Origin: Planctomycetaceae bacterium
GTDB lineage: Bacteria; Planctomycetota; Phycisphaerae; Phycisphaerales; SM1A02
Length of the DNA stretch: 64,000 nt
Direction: 5' to 3'
NCBI GenBank assembly: GCA_027490145.1
Contig: JAIXYQ010000008.1
Coordinates: 59,876 to 123,875, forward strand
Part shown: positions 20,007-27,764 of the stretch, piece after piece
Numbering within the stretch: position 1 is the first letter of the stretch
Layout of the letters: each line of letters starts with the position of its first letter
The notes under the pieces: model-generated
What the model saw: only the letters and a program-made list of their open reading frames with translations
What the model was told of the DNA's origin: nothing
Databases searched by the model: none
Program-made: the position numbers and the translations under genes

Positions 20007-20080
20007 GTGCGGCGTCCCGCGCCGCAGAACGTCCAGTGCGGCGTCCCGCGCCGCAGAAAGTCCAGTGCGGCGTCCCGCAC
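20007..20080 (+). repeat. tandem 29-bp hairpin repeat in the queE leader
   Basis: Two full 29-bp units (20007-20035 and 20036-20064, one base different) and a 16-bp partial third. Units 1 and 2 each fold as GCGGCG-TCCCG-CGCCGC. The partial third folds as GTGCGG-CGTC-CCGCAC and ends 8 nt before the queE ATG. No Shine-Dalgarno is left in between, so these hairpins may govern translation or be a mobile palindromic repeat. Confidence 0.75.
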
Positions 20081-20087
20081 TGACCAC

Positions 20088-20792
20088 ATGACCAGCCTTC
20101 CCGTCACCACCGAACCAACGCTGCGCGTGAACGAGGTCTTCCACTCGATCCAGGGCGAGAGCACCTGGGCCGGCGTGCCGATGGTCTTCGTGCGGCTCAC
20201 CGGATGTCCGCTTCGCTGCCACTACTGCGACACGAGCTACGCGTTCCGTAAAGGCACGACCGTTCCCTTGGCTGCGCTGCTCGAGCGCGTGCGCGCCTTC
20301 GGTTGCCCGACCGTCGAATTCACCGGCGGGGAACCGCTGGCCCAACGCAACGCGTTCCTCGCCATGGCCGCGCTGTGCGACGAGGGCTTCACCGTGCTGG
20401 TCGAGACCAGCGGCTCGATCGACATCACGCCCTGCCACCCCAGGGTGATCCGCATCCTTGACCTGAAGACTCCCGGCAGCGGCGAAGCGGATCGAAACCG
20501 GTGGCAGAACCTGTCGGACCTGAGGCCGCGCGACGAGGTGAAGTTCGTCATCACCGACCGCACCGACTACGAGTGGGCACGCGAGATCGTGCTGCGTGAG
20601 CGGCTCCACGAGCGCTGCCATGCCGTGCTCTTCAGCGCGGCACACCGCCAGGCCGGCGACGCCGACATCAGGGGATGCGAGGGATTGTCCCACCGCACGC
20701 TCGCGGAGTGGATCCTTGCTGACCGGCTGCCCGTGCGGCAGCAGGGGCAGCTGCACAAGGTGATCTGGGACCCGTCGACCCGCGGGGTCTGA
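20088..20792 (+). CDS. queE: 7-carboxy-7-deazaguanine synthase (radical SAM)
   Basis: A 234-residue radical-SAM enzyme that contracts 6-carboxytetrahydropterin to 7-carboxy-7-deazaguanine on the route to queuosine. The N-terminus LRVNEVFHSIQGESTWAGVP is diagnostic for QueE. The [4Fe-4S] cysteines lie in GCPLRCHYCDTSYAF (CxxxCxxC), followed by the SAM-binding VEFTGGEPLAQ and LVETSGS. I use the ATG at 20088; the open frame to 20007 only reads through the tandem repeats. No other queuosine gene (queC, queD, queF) is adjacent. The three hairpins directly upstream suggest post-transcriptional control, but they do not match a preQ1 riboswitch as I know it. Confidence 0.95.
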   Translation: MTSLPVTTEPTLRVNEVFHSIQGESTWAGVPMVFVRLTGCPLRCHYCDTSYAFRKGTTVPLAALLERVRAFGCPTVEFTGGEPLAQRNAFLAMAALCDEGFTVLVETSGSIDITPCHPRVIRILDLKTPGSGEADRNRWQNLSDLRPRDEVKFVITDRTDYEWAREIVLRERLHERCHAVLFSAAHRQAGDADIRGCEGLSHRTLAEWILADRLPVRQQGQLHKVIWDPSTRGV

Positions 20793-20837
20793 GCCCTCAC
20801 CCGGGGGCCATGGCCCGCCGCGCCGACGGCGCGTCGA

Positions 20838-21593
20838 TCAGTAGACCCAGCCTTCGACCAAGGCCTGATTCGGCGCCACCGTGCTGGCCGGCTCCAGCGC
20901 AAGCACCAGCGCATCGAGCAGGTCACCTTCCTCATCCGCAATCGCCTGTTCGCCGACCGATTCGGGCACCACCAGACCCGCACGCACCACGCGCGAGAGG
21001 ATGTCCTCGCGGACGTCCCGCGGGCGGTCACCCTTGCCCTTGTAGCCCTTGTGCGGCCAGCCGCGGCGCTGCAGATCACTCGCGGGACAGCTCTCGCAGA
21101 CGACCGTCTGCATGCCCGGAGCACCGGGAGCCACCGGCTCGATGCGGACGCCGGCCTCCGCGAGCGGCAGCAGGATCTCGCAGATGAAGGTCCACGTCTG
21201 CTTGAAGACGCGCAGGTTCGTCGGGGGCATCGGCGTGCGGAGCTCGTGGTCGCACTCGCGTCGAGGCTCCTGGCGGGTCAGCGTGCGCAGGCTGCCGCGC
21301 CAATCACGGGCGCCGGCACACCCAGCCATCCATTCGGCGCAACCCTTCCAGCCCTTCACCCCCACCTCCTCCAGCGTGGGCATGGCAAGCCCCATCGGTG
21401 CATCGATGCGCCACAGGTGCGGACGGCCATCCGCTGCGCTCGCGCGGATGCGCTCGAGCAGGCCCTTCCGGTCGGCTCGCTCGACCTGCACCGGCGAGGT
21501 GCGGCCATGCCGCGTGGCGATGCGGATCTTGTGCGAACCGCCGGATTCGGCGCCACTGAAGTCGACGCCGTGGATGATGAGCCATCGTTCCAT
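20838..21593 (-). CDS. DUF429-type predicted RNase H-fold protein
   Basis: A 251-residue protein beginning MERWLIIHGVDFSGAESGGS. The GVDFSGA strand-loop near the N-terminus, the central DAPMGLAMPTLEEVG and the acidic DEEGDLLDALVLALEP near the C-terminus fit the DUF429 family, predicted to adopt an RNase H-like fold with acidic catalytic residues. Its substrate is unknown. Two ATGs are possible (21611 and 21593). I chose 21593 because a TAGGCT box ends 7 nt before it, the spacing seen at many other starts here. It precedes nothing on its strand and is convergent with queE. Confidence 0.6.
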   Translation of the reverse strand: MERWLIIHGVDFSGAESGGSHKIRIATRHGRTSPVQVERADRKGLLERIRASAADGRPHLWRIDAPMGLAMPTLEEVGVKGWKGCAEWMAGCAGARDWRGSLRTLTRQEPRRECDHELRTPMPPTNLRVFKQTWTFICEILLPLAEAGVRIEPVAPGAPGMQTVVCESCPASDLQRRGWPHKGYKGKGDRPRDVREDILSRVVRAGLVVPESVGEQAIADEEGDLLDALVLALEPASTVAPNQALVEGWVY

Positions 21594-21600
21594 CCCGACG

Positions 21601-21606
21601 AGCCTA
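21601..21606 (-). promoter_or_regulatory. -10 box (TAGGCT) of the DUF429 gene, leaderless spacing
   Basis: TAGGCT on the minus strand ends 7 nt before the ATG at 21593 and decides between two in-frame starts. Confidence 0.5.
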
Positions 21607-21629
21607 TCCACACCAGCGACGGGGCGTGG

Positions 21630-21860
21630 TCAGTTCATCGAGCCGCAGCTGCCCGCGTTCTTGCCGCAGGGGCAGCAACCGCCGGTGTGCACATGGGTGC
21701 TTGCGACGGGCGAACCGCCGACTCCGAAAACGCTGTGCCGCCGCTTGAAGGTACGGCCCTTGCCGGAAGGATCCTCGACTGGGCCGTCGGCATCCTTCAT
21801 CGGCCGGAGCAACTCGATCACTTCTCCGTCCTCAAGGCACTCGTACTCGTACAGCGGCAT
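21630..21860 (-). CDS. FmdB-like small zinc-ribbon protein
   Basis: A 76-residue protein starting MPLYEYECLEDGEVIELLRP, the hallmark N-terminus of FmdB/CxxC regulatory-like small proteins, although the first cysteine pair is reduced to a single Cys. The C-terminus is Cys-rich (GGCCPCGKNAGSCGSMN) and could bind a metal. The family's function is unsettled; some members sit next to formamidase or amidase genes, which is not the case here. A TATCCT box ends 7 nt before the ATG. Confidence 0.7.
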   Translation of the reverse strand: MPLYEYECLEDGEVIELLRPMKDADGPVEDPSGKGRTFKRRHSVFGVGGSPVASTHVHTGGCCPCGKNAGSCGSMN

Positions 21861-21865
21861 GAGGA

Positions 21866-23170
21866 TCAGGATAGGCGAGGACGATGGTCAAGCGAAGCAT
21901 CGTCGCGGCGGTTGCGGGCGGGCTTGCCCTTGGCCGGGGTGCGGCTCGTTCCGCCGCCCCGACGGTCGTTGCCGGTGCGCGAGGCGCCCGCGCCCGTTCG
22001 GTTCGGGCCCCTGGACCCACCCGCGCGATCCGGGGTGCCACGAGGTGACGGCTTGGCCGAGGAGCGTGCATCGCGACGGGGCGTCGCTCGCGACCCCGCA
22101 TCACCGAGCCGCGAGCCACGGCCGGCGGAGGACTTCGCCGAGCCGCGCTCCGAAGCAGTCTTCGCCGTACCCCGCTCGGCAGCGGACTTCGACGTGCCAC
22201 GCTCGGCGCTCCGGGCCGCACCCCGTTCGGCGCGGGCCTTGGCCGAGAGGTCGCGCGTGCGCTGCGCCCGGCGCTCGAGCCGATCGCTCTTCTCGTTGCG
22301 GCGCGAGGCGTGGATGCCGCGCCGCTTGCGCACGGGAGCGCCACCTTCGTTGCGCTCCGCCCGTTCGCGACGACGATGGATCGTGGCCGCATCGGCGAAC
22401 GCGTCGCGACGGACTTGGTCGAGTTCCTCCGCCGTGAGATCGCGCCACTCGCCCACGGCAAGGCCCTTCAGCCGCAGCGGCCCCATCTTCACCCGCCGCA
22501 ACTTCTTGACCGGGTGTCCGAGCGCCAGCAGCATGCGTCGGATCTGGCGGTTGCGACCCTCGAAGAGCTCCATGTAGAGGATCGTCTTCTGGCGGTCGCG
22601 GGCGATCACGTCGAGCCGGCCGGCCTTGGCCTTCCGACCGGGACCCCGCTCACCATCGCTGAGGAAGACGCCGCGCTCGAGGCGTGCCAGGTCGTCGTCG
22701 GACAGCTGCCCCGCCACCGTGACCTCATAGCCCTTGTGCATCTCGTAGCGCGGGTGCGTGAGACGGTTGGCGAGTTCGCCGTCGTTGGTCATCAGGAGCA
22801 AGCCCGATGAGTCCATGTCGAGGCGGCCGACCGGGTACAGGCGCAGGCCACTCGGATGCTCGACGAGGTCCACCGCGCAGGAGCGCCCTTCGGGATCGCT
22901 GTTCGTGCAGACCACGCCCTTGGGCTTGAAGAGCAGCACGTACGCGACGCGTGAATCCCGGCGCACGCGACGCCCGTCGGCCACCACCTCATCCTTCACC
23001 GGGTCGATCCAGGCCGGCAGGCTCGCGACCAGCGTGCCGTTCACCTCGACGAGTCCCTCGGCGATCATCTCTTCGCAGCGTCGACGGCTGGCCACGCCTG
23101 CATCGGCAAGGAACTTCTGCAGTCGGACGCCACGCGTGGCGTCGGTGAAGGGGTGATCGGCCTTGGGCAT
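21866..23170 (-). CDS. RsuA/RluB-family 23S or 16S rRNA pseudouridine synthase with basic C-terminal tail
   Basis: A 434-residue enzyme. The S4 RNA-binding domain is at residues ~12-60 (RLQKFLADAGVASRRRCEEM). The pseudouridine synthase domain carries the catalytic Asp in LYPVGRLDMDSSGLLLMTND and the conserved ELFEGRNRQIRRMLLALGHP. That GRNRQIRRM form matches the RsuA/RluB/RluE/RluF group; RluB (23S U2605) is the likeliest. About 150 residues beyond the fold form a Lys/Arg/Ser-rich tail with imperfect repeats (SAERGTSKS, AAERGTAKT, ASERGSAKS) that probably contact rRNA. The frame runs upstream to 23578 but enzyme similarity starts at the ATG at 23170, where CATACT lies 7 nt upstream. It diverges from the GGDDRY-repeat gene with only 30 bp between starts. 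Confidence 0.88.
   Translation of the reverse strand: MPKADHPFTDATRGVRLQKFLADAGVASRRRCEEMIAEGLVEVNGTLVASLPAWIDPVKDEVVADGRRVRRDSRVAYVLLFKPKGVVCTNSDPEGRSCAVDLVEHPSGLRLYPVGRLDMDSSGLLLMTNDGELANRLTHPRYEMHKGYEVTVAGQLSDDDLARLERGVFLSDGERGPGRKAKAGRLDVIARDRQKTILYMELFEGRNRQIRRMLLALGHPVKKLRRVKMGPLRLKGLAVGEWRDLTAEELDQVRRDAFADAATIHRRRERAERNEGGAPVRKRRGIHASRRNEKSDRLERRAQRTRDLSAKARAERGAARSAERGTSKSAAERGTAKTASERGSAKSSAGRGSRLGDAGSRATPRRDARSSAKPSPRGTPDRAGGSRGPNRTGAGASRTGNDRRGGGTSRTPAKGKPARNRRDDASLDHRPRLS
21868..21873 (-). promoter_or_regulatory. -10 box (TATCCT) of the FmdB-like gene, leaderless spacing
   Basis: TATCCT on the minus strand ends 7 nt before the ATG at 21860. It overlaps the 3' end of the upstream pseudouridine synthase gene. 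Confidence 0.55.
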
Positions 23171-23188
23171 GGTCCCAAGTATGACGGC

Positions 23189-23194
23189 TATCCT
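23189..23194 (+). promoter_or_regulatory. -10 box (TATCCT) of the GGDDRY-repeat gene, leaderless spacing
   Basis: TATCCT ends 6 nt before the ATG at 23201. The divergent synthase has CATACT at 23178-23183, so two opposed promoters share 30 bp. Confidence 0.55.
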
Positions 23195-23200
23195 CGTCCC

Positions 23201-25171
23201 ATGCACGGCGCAACGCTGCTGATCCTCATCCTCGCAGCGCAGGATGGACCAACCGGCACGCTCGGTACGGGCGAACGGGTCGCACCGGCGCCGCGTGAGG
23301 CCACGGTGCTCGTCGATCCCTTCGCAGCCGGCTCGGTCGTCGGCGATGCCGTCGCGGCGCATCGGCTCTCGGAACCGCTCCGCGCCACGGCCGGATTGAT
23401 CCGGCGCTTCGGCCTCGAACGGCGAGATCCCAACGATGCCCCGTGGGTCGTCCGATGCTTCGACGAGCCATGGCTCGTGAGCGACGTCGCCCGCGCCGCC
23501 ACCGCACCGGTTCGCTCCGGGCTTCCCCCTCTGCAGGCGTTGGCCGTCACGGCCGCACAGGCCCTTGGCCAGACCCACGACCCCTCTGCCGGGCAGGGCA
23601 CGCTACCGATGCTCGACACGCAGGGAGCGATCTTTGCGCTCGATTTCCTGGCCAATGGCGCGCGCGTCCACCGCATGACGTTGCTCGATCCGGTGCTCGA
23701 GCGCCTGGCCTGCGATCGGACCGAACTGCGCCGCCGCGCGATCGGGCTGGCCGAGCGAAGCGCCCGCTCCGTCCTGCTTGATGGTCCGGAGCTCGACCAG
23801 GATCTTGCGCTGATCCGCGCCAGCACGGTGGCGGGATGGGCCGCCGTTCCCGCCCTGCTCGCCCATCTCGATGCGGAACTGCCGCGCGGCGTCGACTGGT
23901 CCGCGCAGGAGTCGACGCCGATTCCCGAACCGCTTGCGGGCAAGGTCGACGGCACGATCCTGGCCGCCGAGACGATCGACGGGCTCGGCTGGGTCGTGAT
24001 CGGCAGCGTGGGGCCCAACCGCTACGACATGGACGCCATCGCCGCCGTGCTCGATCCCGGCGGCGATGATCACTACGCGTGGGGCGTCGGCGGTGCCGTG
24101 GATTCGGTGATCGTCGACCTGGGCGGCAACGATCGGTACGAGGGCGGCGCCGTCGGCGGGCCGGGTTCCGGGATCGCCTGCCTTGCCGCGATCGACGATC
24201 ACGGCGGCAACGACCACTATCGCGGCGGCCTGCTGTCGATCGGTGCAGCCGCGTTCGGCGTCGGACTGATCCGTGACCGCGCGGGCGACGATCGCTACGA
24301 GGGTGGTGCGTGGAGCATCGGGTCGGCCCTGTACGGCGCGGGCATCGTGCTCGACGAAGGCGGCTCCGACGACGTGCGCAGCGGCACCCTGTCGCAGGGC
24401 GTCGGAGGTCCGCGCGGCATCGGCATGCTCATCGACCGCGCGGGCGACGATCGCTACGTCGCTGACTTCGGTGCCACGAGCGCCTACGGCACGCCCGCGA
24501 CCAACCTGGCCTTCAGCCAGGGTGTCGGTTACGGGTTCCGCCGGTACGCAGCCGGTGGCATCGGCATGCTGGTCGATGCGGCCGGCGACGATCGCTACGA
24601 AGGCGGTGAGTTCGCGCAGGGTGGCGGCTACCTGCACGGACTCGGCGTGCTGCATGACCTCGCGGGCCGCGACCTCTATCGCGCGGATCGCTACAGCCAG
24701 GGCTTTGCCGCACACATGGCCTTCGGTGCGCTGCTCGATGATGCAGGCGACGATGTCTACTGGGGCCGCACCGCCGCCAACCAGGGAGCCGCATGGGATG
24801 CCTCGAGCGCCGTCCTGGTGGATGCGGGCGGCAACGACCACTATCGCGGCAGCGTGCTCGCGCAGGGATCGGGCGCCATGCAGGCGATCGGCATGCTGGT
24901 CGATCTGGGCGGCGACGATCGCTACGACGCTCCCGGCCCGTACGCCCAGGGCGAGAGCGGCAACAACACCTACCACTGCGCCACCGGGGTCGTGTCGTTC
25001 AGTCTCCTGCTCGATGCCGGACCCGGGACGGCGTGGATCGGCGCCGGGCGGGCGGAGGGCACCTCCGTGACGGGCTCGGCCAATGCCGAGCATCCCTGCG
25101 AGAGCAGGCTCCATGGACTGCGCATCGTGACACCGTCGGTCGTCGCGTGGCCCACGCGGACCACGCCCTAG
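23201..25171 (+). CDS. GGDDRY-repeat protein of unknown function, probably exported
   Basis: A 656-residue protein I do not recognise by name. It starts with a short hydrophobic segment (MHGATLLILILAAQDG) that may be a signal peptide. Residues ~30-265 are mostly helical. From ~290 to ~620 there are 11-12 imperfect repeats of about 24-32 residues, each centred on a D-x-G-G-D/N-D-x-Y turn (VDLGGNDRYEGGA, IRDRAGDDRYEGGA, VDAAGDDRYEGGE, VDAGGNDHYRGSV) followed by a glycine-rich hydrophobic strand. The periodicity and Asp/Gly turns suggest a beta-solenoid, perhaps binding Ca2+, but the consensus is not the RTX nonapeptide. It is followed by a YihY membrane protein whose ATG begins 2 nt after this stop codon, so they form an operon. 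Confidence 0.6.
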   Translation: MHGATLLILILAAQDGPTGTLGTGERVAPAPREATVLVDPFAAGSVVGDAVAAHRLSEPLRATAGLIRRFGLERRDPNDAPWVVRCFDEPWLVSDVARAATAPVRSGLPPLQALAVTAAQALGQTHDPSAGQGTLPMLDTQGAIFALDFLANGARVHRMTLLDPVLERLACDRTELRRRAIGLAERSARSVLLDGPELDQDLALIRASTVAGWAAVPALLAHLDAELPRGVDWSAQESTPIPEPLAGKVDGTILAAETIDGLGWVVIGSVGPNRYDMDAIAAVLDPGGDDHYAWGVGGAVDSVIVDLGGNDRYEGGAVGGPGSGIACLAAIDDHGGNDHYRGGLLSIGAAAFGVGLIRDRAGDDRYEGGAWSIGSALYGAGIVLDEGGSDDVRSGTLSQGVGGPRGIGMLIDRAGDDRYVADFGATSAYGTPATNLAFSQGVGYGFRRYAAGGIGMLVDAAGDDRYEGGEFAQGGGYLHGLGVLHDLAGRDLYRADRYSQGFAAHMAFGALLDDAGDDVYWGRTAANQGAAWDASSAVLVDAGGNDHYRGSVLAQGSGAMQAIGMLVDLGGDDRYDAPGPYAQGESGNNTYHCATGVVSFSLLLDAGPGTAWIGAGRAEGTSVTGSANAEHPCESRLHGLRIVTPSVVAWPTRTTP

Positions 25172-25172
25172 C

Positions 25173-26150
25173 ATGCCGCGCGTGCCCGACGTCGATCGTT
25201 CCCTCGTCACGCTGAAGCCGAGCCTCAAGGGCTCGGTGAGCTTCCTCGTCGCATCCTGGCGCAGGTTCCGCACGACCGATCCCGCCGAGATGGCTGCGGC
25301 CCTGAGCTTCCGGACGCTCTTCAGCCTGTTTCCCCTGCTGGTCGTGGCCACGCTGCTCACGCGCGCGATCCTGGCCGACCGTTTCGAGTCGTTCGTCGGC
25401 GGACTGATCACGGAGGTCGGCCTGGACGACCTGCAGATCGGTGACGAAGGCGTGGTCGCCGGCGAGTGGCTGCGCGGGCTCGTCAGCGATGCCGCCGGGA
25501 TCAACCTCTCGGGCCTCGGCATCGTTGGTGGGGCTGCCGTCGTCTTCTCCGCGATCTGGCTGCTGGTGGCGATCGAGCGCAGCTTCGACCGCGTGGCGGC
25601 GACGCACGCGCGCCGACCGCTGCGCCGAAAGCTGCTGGTGTACTGGACCGCCCTCACGCTCACGCCGGTGCTGCTGGGTGCGGTGCCGCTGGGCGTGCGC
25701 CTGGGACTGTCGATCTCCCAGTTGCCTGACCTGATGCCCGCCTTGGCCAACTTCATCAGCGGCACCACGGGCTTCCTCTCCATCTGGGCACTGCTGTTCG
25801 CCACCTACGCCTTCATTCCAAATCGACGCATGTCGTGGAAGGCAACGCTTGCAGGAGCGCTGGGTGCCGCGCTGGTGATCGTCGCGGGCAAGGCCGCACT
25901 CGGCTCCCTCGCCGCGCGGAGCTTCGGGGCCAGCAAGCTCTTCGCCAGCCTCGGACTGCTGCCGGTCCTGATGTTCTGGATCTACCTGATGTGGATGGTG
26001 GTGCTGTACGGGCTGCACCTGGCCGTCCTCATCGATTGGACACTGCCGAGGCTGCGCGTCGGCGCGCTGCGCCACGCACGCTGGGAAGCGATCGACGATC
26101 CGGGCCGCCCGCGGGCGATGGGCCGGGCCCGCACGCGGCGGGTCAGGTGA
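25173..26150 (+). CDS. YihY/BrkB family inner-membrane protein
   Basis: A 325-residue protein with about six transmembrane segments and the family's N-terminal signature DPAEMAAALSFRTLFSLFPL. Later hallmarks include GSLAARSFGASKLFASLGLL and FWIYLMWMVVLYGLHLAVLI near the end. YihY/BrkB proteins were once annotated as ribonuclease BN, which was later disproved; their function is unknown, with transport or envelope roles proposed. It is translationally coupled to the upstream GGDDRY-repeat gene and ends 1 bp from the stop of the convergent DUF1570-type gene. Confidence 0.88.
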   Translation: MPRVPDVDRSLVTLKPSLKGSVSFLVASWRRFRTTDPAEMAAALSFRTLFSLFPLLVVATLLTRAILADRFESFVGGLITEVGLDDLQIGDEGVVAGEWLRGLVSDAAGINLSGLGIVGGAAVVFSAIWLLVAIERSFDRVAATHARRPLRRKLLVYWTALTLTPVLLGAVPLGVRLGLSISQLPDLMPALANFISGTTGFLSIWALLFATYAFIPNRRMSWKATLAGALGAALVIVAGKAALGSLAARSFGASKLFASLGLLPVLMFWIYLMWMVVLYGLHLAVLIDWTLPRLRVGALRHARWEAIDDPGRPRAMGRARTRRVR

Positions 26151-27335
26151 TCAGGGCGCGAGGGGCGGCAACGGACGGCCGTCGATGGACCACGACTGCG
26201 CGGCACGGACCGCCTCCGTCCGCTCGGACTCGGGAACCTGCTCGCGCAGCCAGAGCGCGTAGGAACGCTGCACGGAGTCGATGGACCCGAAGCACGACTC
26301 GAACAACGCCTCGGGCGCGGTACCCGGCTTCGCCTCGCGGCATGCCGCAAGGTAGGCCTTGAACTCGGCAGGCCGCTCGAGCATGCACCAGCGCACGAAC
26401 ATGCACGACTGCGCGTAGAAGTCCTCCTGCGCCTGCAGTGCGGTCTGCGTTCCCCCGCCGGAAGGCAACACACGCGTCGTCACCAGCAGTCGGACCGGCA
26501 TCAGGCCGTTGGCCAGGAGGGCCGAGCGGAACGTACCGAACCGCTCACCGCGCATCGATGCAGGCCCGCCCGGGCGACGCACGTCGTCGGTTTCGTAGGC
26601 GACCGCCAGCCCTTCCGCGAGCCACAGCGGGTTGAGCCCCTTGGGCGACTGGGCACCACACTCGAACAGCACCTGGTGCGTGGCCTCGTGCACCACGACG
26701 ACCTTCAGGCTGTCGTCGACGGCGGCCTCACGCTGCGCGCGCTGCGACGCCAGCTTGGCGCGGGCCTGATCGACCTCACGCTGCGCCACCGCGGCCTCCT
26801 GCCTGCTGAGGCGGCTTGCGCGCATGCGGTTCACGGCCTCCTGCCGCGCCTTGATCGCCTCCTCGTTCTTGGCGATGGTGGCATCGGCCGCACGCACCGC
26901 ATCGGTGCTCTCGGGATCGAAGAGCTGCAGCCGACGGCCGGCGGGTTGGTAGTAGCCCAGCGTCGTGGCCAGGGTCTGGCCGTCGACCTCGCGCGCGAAT
27001 CGCCGGAACGCACCCTCATCGGAGAAGAGGATGGCCAGATGACGCATGCCGGTGTCGCTCGCCGGCAGGCCGCGCCGCGCCAAGTCAGCCAGCAGCGACG
27101 CACGCGTCCGCTCGAGCGCGTTGAGGGTGTTGGCGATGGCGGTCGGTGGCGCATCGGAGACGATCAGGAAGTGATCCGATCCATGCCGCTCGGCCTTGGG
27201 CATGTAGGACGACAGCGCATCCGGGATCGGCGGCATGGCCAGCGCCGGCGGCGTGTCGGGGGCCGGCGGCGTGGCCGCCTTGGTCGAGGGGTCCTGGGCC
27301 ACCGCGGCCACGGTCAGGACAAGGGCGAGCAGCAT
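26151..27335 (-). CDS. DUF1570-type exported protein with HExxH motif
   Basis: A 394-residue protein with an N-terminal signal-like segment (MLLALVLTVAAVA) and a Pro/Ala linker. It has a coiled-coil-prone segment at ~160-215 (KNEEAIKARQEAVNRMRASR), then VVVHEATHQVLFECG and LWLAEGLAVAYETDD, which together look like the zinc-binding HExxH and distal Glu of a gluzincin peptidase. This layout matches DUF1570, common in planctomycetes and of unproven activity. The frame continues far upstream antisense to nuoB; I start at the ATG at 27335, where a TATAAC box lies 6 nt upstream. It is convergent with the YihY gene. Confidence 0.7.
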   Translation of the reverse strand: MLLALVLTVAAVAQDPSTKAATPPAPDTPPALAMPPIPDALSSYMPKAERHGSDHFLIVSDAPPTAIANTLNALERTRASLLADLARRGLPASDTGMRHLAILFSDEGAFRRFAREVDGQTLATTLGYYQPAGRRLQLFDPESTDAVRAADATIAKNEEAIKARQEAVNRMRASRLSRQEAAVAQREVDQARAKLASQRAQREAAVDDSLKVVVVHEATHQVLFECGAQSPKGLNPLWLAEGLAVAYETDDVRRPGGPASMRGERFGTFRSALLANGLMPVRLLVTTRVLPSGGGTQTALQAQEDFYAQSCMFVRWCMLERPAEFKAYLAACREAKPGTAPEALFESCFGSIDSVQRSYALWLREQVPESERTEAVRAAQSWSIDGRPLPPLAP

Positions 27336-27341
27336 GATGGC

Positions 27342-27347
27342 GTTATA
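27342..27347 (-). promoter_or_regulatory. -10 box (TATAAC) of the DUF1570-type gene
   Basis: TATAAC on the minus strand ends 6 nt before the ATG at 27335. It is a variant of the TANNNT pattern. Confidence 0.45.
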
Positions 27348-27379
27348 CGCGCACGGCTTGGATCCATGTTCGCCCCGCC

Positions 27380-27385
27380 TATCAT
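27380..27385 (+). promoter_or_regulatory. -10 box (TATCAT) of the small lipoprotein, leaderless spacing
   Basis: TATCAT ends 7 nt before the ATG at 27393 and favours that start over an ATG at 27366. Confidence 0.5.
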
Positions 27386-27392
27386 CGACCTC

Positions 27393-27707
27393 ATGCTTCG
27401 TGCATCGCTGCTCCTCTGCTGCCTCCTGCCCGGCGCCGGCTGCTACAAGCACGTCGTCCGCACGTCGGGGGACCCGAGCATGCCACGCCAGACCTACGAC
27501 CCGAACGTGGATGACACGCAGCCGGGCTTCTTCGATCAGCTGTTCTGGGGCGATCCGCCCGCGGGGCAGGATCCCGTCGAGTACTACCGACTCAAGCGCG
27601 CCGGCAAGGACATCCCCCCGACCAGGGTGCCCCAGCCGCTGCCGACGCCGCCGGCGGCCCCGCAGCCCGCGGGCACCGGAGCCGAATCGGGCGGTCCGAC
27701 CCCGTGA
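27393..27707 (+). CDS. small predicted lipoprotein
   Basis: A 104-residue protein with a type II signal peptide: MLRASLLLCCLLPGAGCYKH has the lipobox PGAGC, so the mature protein would be lipidated at that Cys. The rest is hydrophilic and Pro-rich (PVEYYRLKRAGKDIPPTRVP) with no recognised domain. The upstream part of the same open frame is only a shadow of the opposite-strand gene. It lies 57 bp before nuoB, but I see no functional link. Confidence 0.6.
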   Translation: MLRASLLLCCLLPGAGCYKHVVRTSGDPSMPRQTYDPNVDDTQPGFFDQLFWGDPPAGQDPVEYYRLKRAGKDIPPTRVPQPLPTPPAAPQPAGTGAESGGPTP

Positions 27708-27764
27708 CCGGGCGCGGGCCTGAGTCCGGGCATAGACTTCGCCACTCTCAAGGACGACCTCACC

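Noticed and set aside
20007..20087. preQ1 riboswitch upstream of queE
   Set aside because: The leader is three GC hairpins; no A-rich pseudoknot tail typical of preQ1-I/II is present.
26676..27392. Upstream two-thirds of a 343-codon plus-strand frame
   Set aside because: Antisense shadow of the DUF1570-type gene; only the last 104 codons form the lipoprotein.
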